Shown one piece after another: positions 1 to 11,000 of a DNA stretch of 64,000 nucleotides. The translations under genes and the position numbers were made by a program. Position 1 is the stretch's first letter. Each line of letters opens with the position of its first letter. The notes beneath the pieces were generated by a model. That model was not told the origin of the DNA. It ran no database searches and was given only the letters and a program-made list of their open reading frames with translations. The DNA is taken from NCBI GenBank assembly GCA_948567375.1, contig OX419757.1, positions 46,314,001-46,378,000 on the forward strand, in the 5' to 3' direction. The DNA comes from Lunularia cruciata (Eukaryota > Streptophyta > Marchantiopsida > Lunulariales > Lunulariaceae).

Positions 1-1186
1 ATGTTTGGGGAGGAGAAAAAACATTAAGAGGTGATTTATTTCGAAACAAAAGATTAGATTACATATATTTGTACCAAGCAACGGACCAAAATAATTGTAT
101 AAGAAATGACTGCAAACGAGATTGCTAATGAAAAGACGAAATTGTTTCTTATGTTTATAGGTTTGATTTAATGTATATTCTTTGAATTTTATAAGCTAAT
201 TTTATATAATGCTCAAGACTAATGATATGTGGGACTAAATCTTATGGTTAAAATGAGGAGCTTTGTACGATTTTAAAATTAAATCTGATCAAGACTCGAA
301 ATAGAGCCATGAGTCTTGTAGCTCTATGAAGTTGGGTCTAACTTCTCTAATTGAAGTTTTGGGATGGAACTAAAAGTTTTATAGCTATATGAGGAGATTT
401 TAAATGAAGTTACAAATTTGAGGAAATAAATTCTAAATAACCATTAAAAAATTTGGGCAAAATTAGTAATGGTTAAGTTCTTATCTCCTCTCCTTCTTTC
501 GTGTACTCACTTTCAACACCTTTTTTATATTCAAAATACCATATAATTTGCGTCAGGTTGATGTAACTGAATAAAACTTACTATAATGATTAAATACATA
601 TCTTACTAAGAAACCCTTTTAATTAAAATTAGTGTAAAATGCAAGTAATGAAAGAAATAAATTCAATCATATTATGGAACTAATACACTCTCTAAATAAA
701 ACAAATAAAATATTGTAGGAAAACTATAAGCGCCTCCCTTACCTGGTCGATCATCGACCAGGTATGGTAATCGAACATGTAGGGGAGTTGGACGGCGTAG
801 AGGGTTAACAGTTGGAATGGTAGCTGATGCACAGTGAGTGACCTCCTCCGAGTCCTGAGCGCTCTTTCCATCGAATCAAGAGGAAACACAAACAAGAAAG
901 GAGAAGGAGGTGCACAAACAAGTCCTCCGGGTGCCCTGTTGCTGCTGCCGTTTCCAGTTGCCCTCTGCGCAGGGCTTGTTTCTGTTTCCTCTGGAGGACA
1001 TTTGATTGCTGCGGCTTGTATTGGGACGAAGCGGTCCGCTCCCATTCTTCTCCAACTTCTTCTTCTTTTCCTAGTATCTTCCTTCTTTGTGTTGTATGTG
1101 AGGACGACTATAGGGATTTGTGTGAGGTTGCTCGAAAGAAATTAGTAGTCCTGGTGGAGGATTAGTGGATTTTGTAGATTGGCACC
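1..1186. other. upstream region of the MPP alpha gene
   Basis: No gene is supported here. Bases 1 to about 690 are AT-rich with no coherent reading frame. From about 740 the composition becomes GC-richer and probably contains the promoter and 5' untranslated region of the gene starting at 1187. Open frames at 692-1045 (-) and 834-1145 (+) overlap one another on opposite strands, lack recognisable domains and are best seen as chance. A near-perfect palindrome at 741-763 is listed separately. Confidence 0.6.
741..763. repeat. 23-bp palindrome upstream of MPP alpha
   Basis: The arms ACCTGGTCGAT and ATCGACCAGGT are exact reverse complements of 11 bases each, separated by one base. It lies about 425 bp before the start codon of the downstream gene. 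It could be a dimeric transcription-factor site or simply a small hairpin. Nothing in the sequence tells which. Confidence 0.75.
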
Positions 1187-2734
1187 ATGTTGCGATCCAG
1201 CCTTAGGCGCGGCCGCCTGGCTAGGTTGGCAAGGCTGCAACAGCACGCTCAGCAGCAGAGAGAGATCGGCACGAGCCGAATTCAGGGAATGGCAGTTCCG
1301 GCTCTGGCGAAAACGAAGAGCAAGGGAGGTATTATGTCATGGTTTGCTTCTGCAGATCAGCCTACCTCAAGCTTGCCACCGTTGTACGAAGCACTCCCAG
1401 ATGTGAGTCTTCCTTCCCATCTACCCGACCAGGTCAAACCTGCTAAAACGAAGATTACCACGCTTTCGAACGGACTGAAGATCGCTTCCGAGGACACCGC
1501 GGGACCTTGTGCTACCATCGGAGTTTATATCGACTCTGGTTCAATTTACGAGAATCCTTCCAACTTCGGTGTGACGCATTTGTTGGAGCGCATGGCGTTC
1601 AAGAGCACGGCCAATCGTAGTCACTTCAGGTTGGTCCGCGAGGTCGAGGCTATTGGTGGGAACATCCTTGCTAACGCATCAAGGGAGCAAATGGCTTACA
1701 CTGGTGACACGATCAAAACTTACATGCCAGAGATGGTCGAGCTGTTGATCGACAGTGTTAGAAACCCGCTTTTCCTTGACTGGGAAGTGAAGGAGCAGCT
1801 CCAAAAGGTAAAGGCTGAGATAGCTGAGGTAGCGAACAACCCCCAGAGTGTTTTGTTGGAAGCTTTGCATTCAGCCGGGTACAATGGTGCATTAGGTCAT
1901 CCTCTTCTGGCCCCTGAGTCTGCTCTAATCAGGTTGGATGGCGCATCTGTCGCTGAGTTCGTTGCAATGAACTACACTGCCCCAAGAATTGTTCTGGCCG
2001 CATCAGGAGTTGATCATGACGAGCTTGTGTCAATCGCCGAGCCCTTGCTTTCAGACATGCCAGCAGTTTCTGCTCCCTCGCCCCCAAAGACAGAGTATGT
2101 TGGAGGAGACTGGAGGCAGGCAGCTGATTCTCCCAGAACACATGTTGCGATCGCATTTGAAGTCCCCGGTGGATGGAGAAATGAGAAGGACACGTATGCT
2201 TTGACGGTTTTGCAAACTCTGCTGGGAGGAGGGGGTTCCTTTTCTGCTGGTGGCCCGGGGAAGGGCATGTATTCTCGCCTTTACTCTCGTGTGTTGAACA
2301 AGTATGAAGAAGTGCAATCTTTCACAGCCTTTAACAGTGTATACAACGACACAGGTCTTTTCGGAATTCACGCGACTTCCTATTCTGACTTTGTGCCATC
2401 ACTAGTGGACATTGCTACCAAGGAAATGATTATGGTTGCTACCCCTGGATCAGTAACTGAGACAGAGTTGAATCGGGCGAAGAATTCAACGATCTCAGCT
2501 GTTCTGATGAATCTGGAGTCCCGCGTGGTTGTTACTGAGGACATTGGGCGACAGATTCTTACCTATGGCCACCGAAAACCTCTAAATGAGTTTATAGAGG
2601 CTGTGCAGTCTTTGACCTTGAAAGACATTACCAACATCTCCCAAAAACTTATCCAGACACCTTTGACAATGGCTTCTTGGGGTGATGTGATCCATGTGCC
2701 ACGTTTTGACCATGTTGCCAGCAGATTCGGATAG
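1187..2734 (+). CDS. MPPA: mitochondrial processing peptidase alpha subunit (complex III core protein)
   Basis: A complete uninterrupted frame of 515 residues. The first 35 or so residues are rich in Arg and Gln with few acids, as in a mitochondrial presequence, and the ATG has A at -3. Residues about 75-290 form the first M16 peptidase-like half. At 131-135 it reads HLLER: the beta-type zinc motif HxxEH lacks its second His, as is normal for the non-catalytic alpha subunit. The glycine-rich substrate-handling loop of alpha subunits is at about 347-363 (LLGGGGSFSAGGPGKG). The C-terminal half runs to the usual end. In plants this protein pairs with the beta subunit inside cytochrome bc1 complex of the inner mitochondrial membrane, and the pair removes targeting presequences. 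The length matches plant homologues (about 500). The coding part has no intron, unlike the flowering-plant homologues I know. Family identity is very secure. Confidence 0.95.
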   Translation: MLRSSLRRGRLARLARLQQHAQQQREIGTSRIQGMAVPALAKTKSKGGIMSWFASADQPTSSLPPLYEALPDVSLPSHLPDQVKPAKTKITTLSNGLKIASEDTAGPCATIGVYIDSGSIYENPSNFGVTHLLERMAFKSTANRSHFRLVREVEAIGGNILANASREQMAYTGDTIKTYMPEMVELLIDSVRNPLFLDWEVKEQLQKVKAEIAEVANNPQSVLLEALHSAGYNGALGHPLLAPESALIRLDGASVAEFVAMNYTAPRIVLAASGVDHDELVSIAEPLLSDMPAVSAPSPPKTEYVGGDWRQAADSPRTHVAIAFEVPGGWRNEKDTYALTVLQTLLGGGGSFSAGGPGKGMYSRLYSRVLNKYEEVQSFTAFNSVYNDTGLFGIHATSYSDFVPSLVDIATKEMIMVATPGSVTETELNRAKNSTISAVLMNLESRVVVTEDIGRQILTYGHRKPLNEFIEAVQSLTLKDITNISQKLIQTPLTMASWGDVIHVPRFDHVASRFG

Positions 2735-5560
2735 ACGGCAGCATCAGTTATTAGAAAGTGTCTCCCATCAAGTAAGTACAATTGATCTACCCAGGGGGAG
2801 TGATAATCGAGTTCAAGCCACCTGTGACTATGCTTTGGCCTCACAATTCATGGCAAATGAGCTGTCGGTGAAAGAATGTTAGGATTGTTATGCTGTGCAG
2901 CAATCATATGTCCAGGTTTTTCTTGTTCTCAGTGACCATCACTTCCTGTCCGTTGGTTTGGCCATCTTAAGAATACTTTGCTACTCCCAATTGTATGTAG
3001 CTTCTTCAGCAACACAGTCCAAGTGCCCATGCATATAGTTGTGAGCAATAAATTGCAGCGTTGAAGTACAATATTTAACACGCTCAAAGAGATGCAGTTT
3101 CTCGGGAGTATCTGATGGGTGAGTGTTGCACATGTATCTAAACTCTCGTACATAGTTCACCCTCATTTACTTGGAAGGATATAATGAGGCATTCATCAAC
3201 AGTCGTGGTTCCCGTATGGTTCGAGCTCAACCGGCCAATCTTTAGGCCTCCATGTCATTCACTGCATTTGATTTACTCTTTAGTTCGAGCTGAACGAATA
3301 ACTGTACTGAAGTTTGAATAACAATTTTAAGGATGAGAACGTTTGGCAGTGTTTACTCTGCAAGGCTTCTGGGGAACCTACGTGCATTTTGAGGTCAATT
3401 CACATGTGGTTGTGAAGTACGGAGATTGTTGATTGCAGAAATGCTTGTTTAGGAGTATTAAGGGTGCAAACAAAATGTTGTACTCTCTCTGTAATGGTAG
3501 TAAATTATCGATTTTAGGTTAGGTACTGGTTGGCATGAGTCATGTGCGTGACGGAGCGTTCCATCTTTGGCTCTATTTCCAGCCTGCAGATTCAATATCC
3601 TGAGTCACGCAAAGGGATTGGGAAGAGTAGATTAAATTCCTCAAGAGGCTGTGGTTATACCTGATGATAACCGAAGCATGGGCCTGCAGATATTGCAAGG
3701 ACTCAATCATTAATGCTGAACTTTTCTCATGGTCTTTGAGCCAGATGTGGGAGATATCAAGGAATTTGCAGCTGTCGTTGATGGTACCTGAATTGTTGAT
3801 TTTGCGGTCTGGAAAGAAGGCTGAAGTACGCAGTTGCTGCTGTTGTTAGGCTTGGTTGAACCAAGCGTTTGAGTTGGTGATCGTTATTGATCTTGGTTAA
3901 TGTTTGTTCATTGAACATCCGCGGGGGACATTTTCTTGCAACCATTCTGTTGCTGTTGGTCTTTAAGTAGGTGCTAGGGGGATGAAGGGAGAAAGAAAAC
4001 CTACATTCTGCATTTTTAGGACGAGAATGCAGGTCTTGCGCCTGGCCAGCCCCTGCTGACAAGATAGGAAACTAAGTGGGAGATGGTGGTGGCTCTCTTG
4101 GATTGAAAATTCGTCTAAGAAAATACATTATTTTTCACGCTGCTTTTAAGCAATATCGATCCCCTCTACAGGTGATAAAGCAAACCATTTGGACCTTTCT
4201 GTCTAAAGATAAGTCCAGTCCAGATTGAGCGAGGAGTGTAATCATACCGGAGTAACGGATTCTATGTTCGATTTCTCAATATGCAACATCTTGAAATGAG
4301 CATTTCAGGAAAATCTGCGATTCAGCACTATTGATTCAACAGCACGAGGTAGGCTGGTGTCAGAGTATCCTGCAAGATCCCACTATGGTACTTCTGACAG
4401 GGTGTTTCCCTTCAACCATGTGCTGTAGCCAAGACCATCGTAAAAGAAGAAACTTGAAGGCTACAAGTACCTGAAAGTCCAAATGTATTTATTCGTCTCA
4501 CGATACGGAGCCCTAGCGTATTGCAAATGTTTTTTACTTTGCAGCTTGCCGGAGAAGTTTACTTCAGGATTTCCTTGCACTCTAAGCAATTAACAGTCAC
4601 TCAAAACATGAAGGTGAAGTCTCAACACGCGCAATAGTTCTTTTCTGGGTTTTAGGCCGTACCAACGTGGATCCAGTTCCTTTCCAGCTCTATATATATA
4701 TAAAGCTACTTCTTTGCTCTGATCATCGGTATACGTTTACTTCGCGGTGAATTTTGGAAAGGAACCTTACTCCAGGGATGGGCAGATTACTCACCTCGTC
4801 TTTAGAACGAAGGCCTTTCAAGAGTTCTGACCGCAAGTTATGTACGTGGTTCTCATTAAGTAGATGTAGAGCTACCAGGCGGGAAGGACTGCACGGTATT
4901 TCAACCGAGTCTAGAAATGGACGTGAACGACAACAGGAGTTCCCGATCTCGTCTTATTGCATCTCCTGTAATATGGTGGGATCTGGTTATTCGACAGGGA
5001 GCACTTTCCTGACGTGCTCTAGGCCACGAATGACCCTGGGGAAGCTGTCAAAAGCCCTTCCTAGTTTCAAGAGTGAAGACCGTTGACTGCAATATCAAAA
5101 GCTGGACTTGCCATGTTACTTTCATCCAAGTTCCTACCAACGCGAGCTTTTAGCCATGAAGACACTCGAGTCAATATCGAGACTCATCCCTTATTACTGC
5201 TTTCAACTTTAAAAGAAGCTATCACTATTGATTATGATGTACTGGCTTTCCATCGTTGTCGTTGGAGCTTAAACAGGGTTCAAGAGAAACTAGAACATAT
5301 GCGTTATCGACTGAATCACGAGTCACCACGCAGGTAGGGTCTTGCCCGTCTCCACGAGTCAATAAGACTCGAACTTGAAAAGAGTCTCGTACAAGGCGAA
5401 CGGCAGATCCTTGATTGCAGTTTACAAGTGTGATGGTACATATATTCTTCCTGCAAGATCTTGGTACTAACAGATGGAGTCCTGATTGGGCACACAGGAC
5501 TAACCAGGAAACAGACTTGACCCGTCTGATACCTAGAAATCATGAACTCATAGGAAGAGA
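2735..5560. other. 3' flank of MPP alpha and spacer
   Basis: About 2.8 kb without a convincing gene. The first 300-400 bp are probably the 3' untranslated region of MPP alpha. The rest is moderately AT-rich single-copy-looking DNA with short unrelated frames on both strands. A TATATATATATAAA run near 4690-4704 resembles a TATA box, but no credible coding frame follows it: the open frames at 4754-5337 have no recognisable domain. Confidence 0.5.
3047..3052 (+). terminator. candidate polyadenylation signal of MPP alpha
   Basis: AATAAA occurs about 310 bp after the stop codon of MPP alpha, a usual distance for a plant 3' untranslated region. No transcript data are available, so the actual cleavage site is unknown and other signals may be used. 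Confidence 0.4.
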
Positions 5561-5705
5561 GAGAAGAAGGCGACCGCGTGTGCAAGAAGGATGAGAAGAC
5601 CCCATCAAGCCGTACAAGGAAAAGACATAGGGGGTAAACTGAGGCTAAGCCCCGATAGTATCGGTAAGAAGAATCTGCCCTACAGCACCTACAGCAGAAC
5701 TCATA
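5561..5705 (-). mobile_element. 5'-truncated 3' tail of an R2-type LINE (copy 1)
   Basis: This segment matches, in the same orientation, the 3' end of the LINE at 39.7 kb. Shared blocks include GAAGACCCCATCAAGCCGTA, then an AAGCCCC block, then ATCTGCCCTAC, with small differences. It covers the 3' untranslated tail and only the last few codons, as expected of a LINE copy whose reverse transcription stopped early. The element's 3' end is at the low-coordinate side (GCGACCGCG). Related tails occur at about 35.4 kb and 39.7 kb. Confidence 0.75.
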
Positions 5706-6381
5706 GGAAGATCACTCGTCTTAAGGAAGAGTCAAGGTGCGACTATGCGTACATACCCTCGTTCTCTACAGCGAGAGTCTGTGTCTCCCGGGATTGAAAT
5801 TCTAAGTCGTAAAAATTTTCAGGGGTACAGCCATAGAAGCTTACCAGAACTGATAAATCGTTAAACCTAAGAACTCTAGGGTTCAAAAGAGAGACGCCAC
5901 TGTACCACCTGCGGACCATAACGAATGCTTTTATCAGGTTATTGCATTACACCTCATGAACTCAAAATCGTGAGCGACTACCCAGTTTCTCTGTCATGTA
6001 ATTGACGTATTCAACGGCTGTTCATAAAGGAATATCATGTCGTCCACTTCTGACGGTACTTTGAGCCTTGTGGGGTACCCTTGTTCCCAGAATGAAACTC
6101 CACATTGAGTATCTGAGATTGAACATAGGCACCCAACTATAAGGAATCGAACGAGGGCAATTCAACTTGAAGAAGACAATTACAGGACTAATGCTATCGA
6201 GTATCTAAACATGACGTCGTTCTCATATTCTAGAGGTCCTTCTTTCTACCCAGTTGAGAGCTAGTAAGTACTTTGAGGTCGAAACTTGCCATCAACGTCG
6301 TAACGTATAAAGCCATTGCCCTTTGGAAACGGATGTGAGAAACTGGTGCGAAGCACCTAGTAACTTGTGTTCAATGTGGTC
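5706..6381. other. 3' flank of the mitoferrin-like gene
   Basis: About 680 bp between the LINE tail and the stop codon of the carrier gene on the minus strand. No gene or repeat is recognisable. Part of it is likely the 3' untranslated region of the carrier transcript. Confidence 0.5.
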
Positions 6382-8100
6382 TTATAAGATTCGGGCAGGC
6401 TCTAGGCTTGATTGCAACTGGGCAGCTTGCATCTTGGCCAAATGCCGCTTCACCAATTCAAGTCTGGCCGTTTCAAAAGCGAAATAACCAAGAGCAGAGA
6501 AGCAGGCACTGTGAAGTAAGCGGGGACCCATGCCTCTTGTGAGTCCTGTTAATCCTTCTTCTACCCAGATCTTGTTCAGTGTTGATGTGATACCCTTGTA
6601 AGAAGCTGCAGCTGCTTTAGCTCTGATCTCGGCTTCGATCGCTGCAGCAGATCCTGCTGGCACACTTCCAATGACACCACTCTTTGCCTGCGTCATTAGT
6701 CGCGTCCTCACAACATCCAGTGGAGTCGTAAGAGCAGCAGAAATAGCACCCGCCAATGCTCCTGATAACACGCTTTGCCAAGGCTCCAAGGACTTCTTAG
6801 TGTTCCGTTTTAGCCATACACCCTTCAAATACTCGAAAGTTGTGAAACTGATAACACTTGAAGGGAGAGCTCTTACCACGGCCGCTGAGTAACCGGAATA
6901 TAGTCCTTTTACTCCCTCCTCATTCACAGTCCTTACGAAGACTTCCCATGATCTTCCAGAAGCTCCTATCTGCATTCTTTGGGTGATCACATCTTTTGGA
7001 ACCAGAATCGCGGAGGACACGATGTTTCCCACTGCACTCGCAATTGGCGGAACCATTAGTGGTGGACATGATGACATTTGAAACAGCACCGCTTTTCCCA
7101 GTTCACAAGTGCCAAAGTAGACAGCAGACGAAAGCATAGACCCCAGGATTACAGCAGAAATCCCACTGTAAAATCCACCAATCCCTCGAGTTTTTAATAT
7201 AGAGAAAACCACATCCATGGGCCCCTTGTATAATTCTGCCGCTCCTCTAGCTTGCAGCTTAGTCCTCACAGTGTCAAGAGGATGAAGGCATGAATAAGTG
7301 AAAGCTCCAGCCAAACCCCCAGCAATAGCTCCAATTGTGGTTCTGTCCACCAAAGATATATGTTTGTACAAAACTCTTGCTTGCCCAACCTGGCCCAGCC
7401 ATCCTTTGCGTCCTAGAACTCCTACCTCGAGAGGATTTTTGGCATTCCGTTGTTCTCTAGTTTCCAGAACATGAGGAGTCAAACAATCATCCTCCACCAC
7501 TGCCTCGAATTCTTGAGCTTCTGATACAACAATTGGTATGTTACTGGTACTCAACACTCCTTGCCTTTGAAGGTCCAGAATATTACTGTTAGTTGCCTCT
7601 CTCTCTGTCTCAGTAAGCAATTCCTGTTTTTCTACGCTCATTGTATCTTCATCGCCTACAGCAGCTGCAGACTGTGACAGGGATGCGAAAAACCTGCTCT
7701 CTAAACCAGCAACACGAACAACTGCCGTCTTCTGCTGCCTCCTTCCATGTGGCGGACTCTTGTTCTGGCTACGATGAGCGGCATGCAGCACATCCGTTTG
7801 GAAAGAAAGCATAACATTCTCGACTTTTTTCTGTGCGGCGCTAACCGCATTACCCAAGCCCAACAAAAAGACTACCACATCTTCATTATTCACCCTAGCA
7901 AATCCTGCAGAAGTTTTCAATTCCCTACAGAATTGAGATTTCCCATTATCATTCACTCTATTTTCCCCCAAGTCAACAACCCTATTTATCCTCATTGACA
8001 TCGTCTTTCGCTCTTTGACGTGAATTTCTCTTCGTAGCAAACACTTCTCTCTCAATGTGTGAATCACATTCTCAGGCATCGCTCCTTTCCTACTGTCCAA
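6382..8100 (-). CDS. MFL1: mitoferrin-like 1, plastid-type mitochondrial carrier family protein
   Basis: A complete single-exon frame of 572 residues. Residues about 245-555 hold three mitochondrial-carrier repeats with the signature PxDxx[K/R] positions at P274-D276-R279, P368-D370 (followed by VITQ) and P460-D462-R465, each after a hydrophobic helix. Stretches such as SSAVYFGTCELGK, QRMQ-GASGRS and TRGMGPR-LHSACFSALGYFAFETARL are those of plant mitoferrin-like 1, which sits in the chloroplast envelope and is linked to iron import. The family is clear. Assignment to this subfamily rather than another S-adenosylmethionine/mitoferrin-type carrier rests on recalled similarity. The first 245 residues are long (the Arabidopsis protein is about 390 in all). 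They contain an AAQKKVENVMLSF stretch and an acidic linker, and could include a transit peptide. The next in-frame Met codons are at 8, 34 and 36, so the start is uncertain by that much. Convergent with MPP alpha. Confidence 0.88.
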   Translation of the reverse strand: MDSRKGAMPENVIHTLREKCLLRREIHVKERKTMSMRINRVVDLGENRVNDNGKSQFCRELKTSAGFARVNNEDVVVFLLGLGNAVSAAQKKVENVMLSFQTDVLHAAHRSQNKSPPHGRRQQKTAVVRVAGLESRFFASLSQSAAAVGDEDTMSVEKQELLTETEREATNSNILDLQRQGVLSTSNIPIVVSEAQEFEAVVEDDCLTPHVLETREQRNAKNPLEVGVLGRKGWLGQVGQARVLYKHISLVDRTTIGAIAGGLAGAFTYSCLHPLDTVRTKLQARGAAELYKGPMDVVFSILKTRGIGGFYSGISAVILGSMLSSAVYFGTCELGKAVLFQMSSCPPLMVPPIASAVGNIVSSAILVPKDVITQRMQIGASGRSWEVFVRTVNEEGVKGLYSGYSAAVVRALPSSVISFTTFEYLKGVWLKRNTKKSLEPWQSVLSGALAGAISAALTTPLDVVRTRLMTQAKSGVIGSVPAGSAAAIEAEIRAKAAAASYKGITSTLNKIWVEEGLTGLTRGMGPRLLHSACFSALGYFAFETARLELVKRHLAKMQAAQLQSSLEPARIL

Positions 8101-11000
8101 AGCCTTCCTTCTTCACTCGGAAGGAATCTCCGCCAACCTTCCGTGCTCCACGCTCATCCCCACTGCTCTAGATTCCTATCCCACAGTCAACAATCCATCT
8201 GACTAATCATCTATCGACTTATTCACGCAAGTTCGTCGCAGCAAAGCTTCTTCTCCTTCCTCCCAATGTTTTGCGACGAAAATCGGTCTATGAAACTAAG
8301 AGTGTCTACCCCTCCGTGACACGAGCATTTAAACTTCAAAGTTTCACTCCCTCATGTCAAAATTGATAGACTGAAATGTGATCAGTTCTAGAGTCCTTGC
8401 TTGATCGATGAGTGCTCGAGGAGTGACCACTTCATCGTCGATCACATTTACCAGGTAGAATACTGTCCTGTTGTTCCTCACCGGCCGAGATCTCAGACCG
8501 TAGTTACTGTCTTGGACATATGGTTACGTAGTCACCCTTTAGCTATAGAGCCCTTACCGCAGTAGTTTCGTCAGTTACTGTGGTCGTGGCGAACTTGACA
8601 AAGCTTCCTTCCCTTCTCTTTCAAGCATTTAGAGTCTAGTGGTGATTCTCAAGCACGCTTGCGCTACACAAAAGATGAGATAAACTAATATAAAGATGGT
8701 GTATTACGGAATGAGGCGATCTATAAAATAAAATAAAATAAACAGTTTTGTTCTCACTATGGTTTGTGTCCATGAAGAATAATTTAATAATCTTCCATGC
8801 ATCTCGACGAATCACCCTTCTAGGCTAAGAAGCAAAACTGACAACTACCCAAAATGAAAATACCTCAATGTATTATATTTTTTCTCATTAAGAATAATTT
8901 CAAACTTGATCACGTAATTACAAGGCTGATCTCACCATATCTCCGTTGCGTCGTAAAATTTGATTAGTGGGCTCGGTTGCCATTTGTTAAGGTGGTTTTA
9001 CATGGCTGCATTTGTAGGATAAGTTTATATTTTTGTAAGGAAATTCATCTTTCCATTCCATAAATTACCAATTTTGTTTTACATCAACTAGTGATCTTTC
9101 CAATAACTTACCTATACTTCACAACAGCTCACATATTGGCATTCAATATAAATCTACAATGTTCAGTCATTTATAAAACATTTATTCTATTTTAAAATTA
9201 ATTATTTATCACCTATCAAATGAATAAGTTCTTTTGATAATTGGACTCAAGTGGTTGACCGGAGTTCGAGTAAGTAGTAGAGCCATCAAACCATTCAATC
9301 TCTTGATAGTGATTTTTTGCTTTGGACTTTCATTGATCTCAAGGTTCAATGTATAAATGTATATTGTCAGGGCCATACCTACTCCTTTGTTGAGTGTTTC
9401 TGAGAGTAAAAGATTTATACATATTTCAAAATACATATTTATGTCAAATTTTGTCAATAACCTAAAGGAAATATGTATACATTTTGACAATCTTTTATCA
9501 ATAAGTATGAACATTGGATTCAAGTTTGCTTTCTAAACTGTTGCGGAGAGGGATAGTTTTAAAGTTTTCGAGAGATAAATTATATATTGGATGCCTATGC
9601 ATGGGGTAACAAGGACCAAGGTAAAAGGTGGCAATAATAATGGAAAACTGGGAAAGGAAAAAAAATGAATAAGGAGAAAAAGAAGAATTTCTAGATAGGG
9701 GAAGATGGGCAGGTATGTTTGAGTTAGCTGCAATTTATATGATTTAGGTTAGTATCTCGAAAGTAACATTTATCTTCAAGAAAATCTTGAGTTGTGGTCA
9801 GCATCTCACCCTAATCAAACACGTTCGGTATAATCAGAGGTGAAATGTTAGAATGACCCATTCGAAAATTTATAATTTTCGAATGTGCCATTCAGTTCAA
9901 ATAAAACCCTCTTGGAAAATGTAAATACGAAGTAGTAATCTATTCTCGAACCAAACCAAACCAAAACTGAACGGTTTATTCATTATCCATTATTCAACCG
10001 TGGTCATTCTAGATATAACCATGTATTTAAATAAAATATTTGAAACCGTATTTATCATAATCAATATATACATTAAAATATACAATAATATCTAATCTTG
10101 TAAATAACAATAAATACATAGTAATCCACTTTAGTATAATCAGTACCGAGGAAGACAATTTACGCTATTAAAGGCAAACTATAGCCTTTAGAGTAACTGA
10201 ATCTCCGTATTGTCAACTCGTAATTATTAGCAAGCTTAGATAAGTTCAACCAAATATCAGGTCAAACGAATGAGCCATGAATTAGAACTGCTACATCGCA
10301 AAGCAGAGCTCTTACACGTTTGCTTTGTCATTGTTTGTTAATCTGAAGTATCATCTTAATCATAACAAGTAAAATGGAAGTAAGCCCCAAAGTATCCAAT
10401 AATAAAAGGGATTGATAAGCCTGGCCTTATCAAGCAAACAACGATGAGGAGACATTACGAACGAGGATAAACATAAGAAGTAAAATGAAGAGATGATCCC
10501 GTTAGGGGTTTCAGAAATAGGTTTGACGGATGTCTAGGGGATAAATAACAAACTTAATAATAATTTGTAGTGAACTCTGTGACGATACGAGATTGTAATA
10601 ACTGAACGCTATGTAACTTCAGTTAAGTGATATATTTAGCAAATTGCATTCATTTATAAAAATCAAATCATATGTTACGGATGTTTTGGAATGCCGTAAC
10701 TAAATAAATGATTGTCAGAAAGAGTGACGTGTTTTCTCAAGAGGGTGGCCACGTAATCATTAAGTCACGTATTGATGATCTGGTTTGGTATTCAAGATCC
10801 AAAATGACCCCGCCCAACAATTCAAATTTGTAAACTGAAATTCACCACCCTCTGGAGCAAATGTGCGAGTTTTCAAGCAAGTAACGGCGGTTTTGTAGTT
10901 TTGCATTGGTGTGTGAAATGATCAGCGCTACCGTGCGGCAACCAAGAAATTGATTAGAGTGCAACGATTCTCACACTAGGAGTGCAACAAACTTTTTGCA
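8101..11000. other. promoter side of MFL1 and AT-rich spacer
   Basis: Bases 8101 to about 8650 are of gene-like composition and probably contain the 5' untranslated region and promoter of the minus-strand carrier. From about 8690 (an AAAATAAAATAAAATAA run) to 10.9 kb the DNA is very AT-rich. Short open frames at 9209-9733 consist of biased Leu/Ile/Phe strings and are not supported. Bases 10.8-11.0 kb precede the Myb-like gene. No terminal inverted repeat was found by eye. Confidence 0.5.

Noticed and set aside
834-1145. 103-codon plus-strand ORF before MPP alpha
   Set aside because: It overlaps an equally long minus-strand frame, starts at a non-ATG codon and has biased Leu/Ser composition. 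More likely promoter and 5' untranslated sequence.
4690-5337. A gene downstream of the TATATATATATAAA run
   Set aside because: The following frames are short, in different phases, and have no domain or convincing splice sites.
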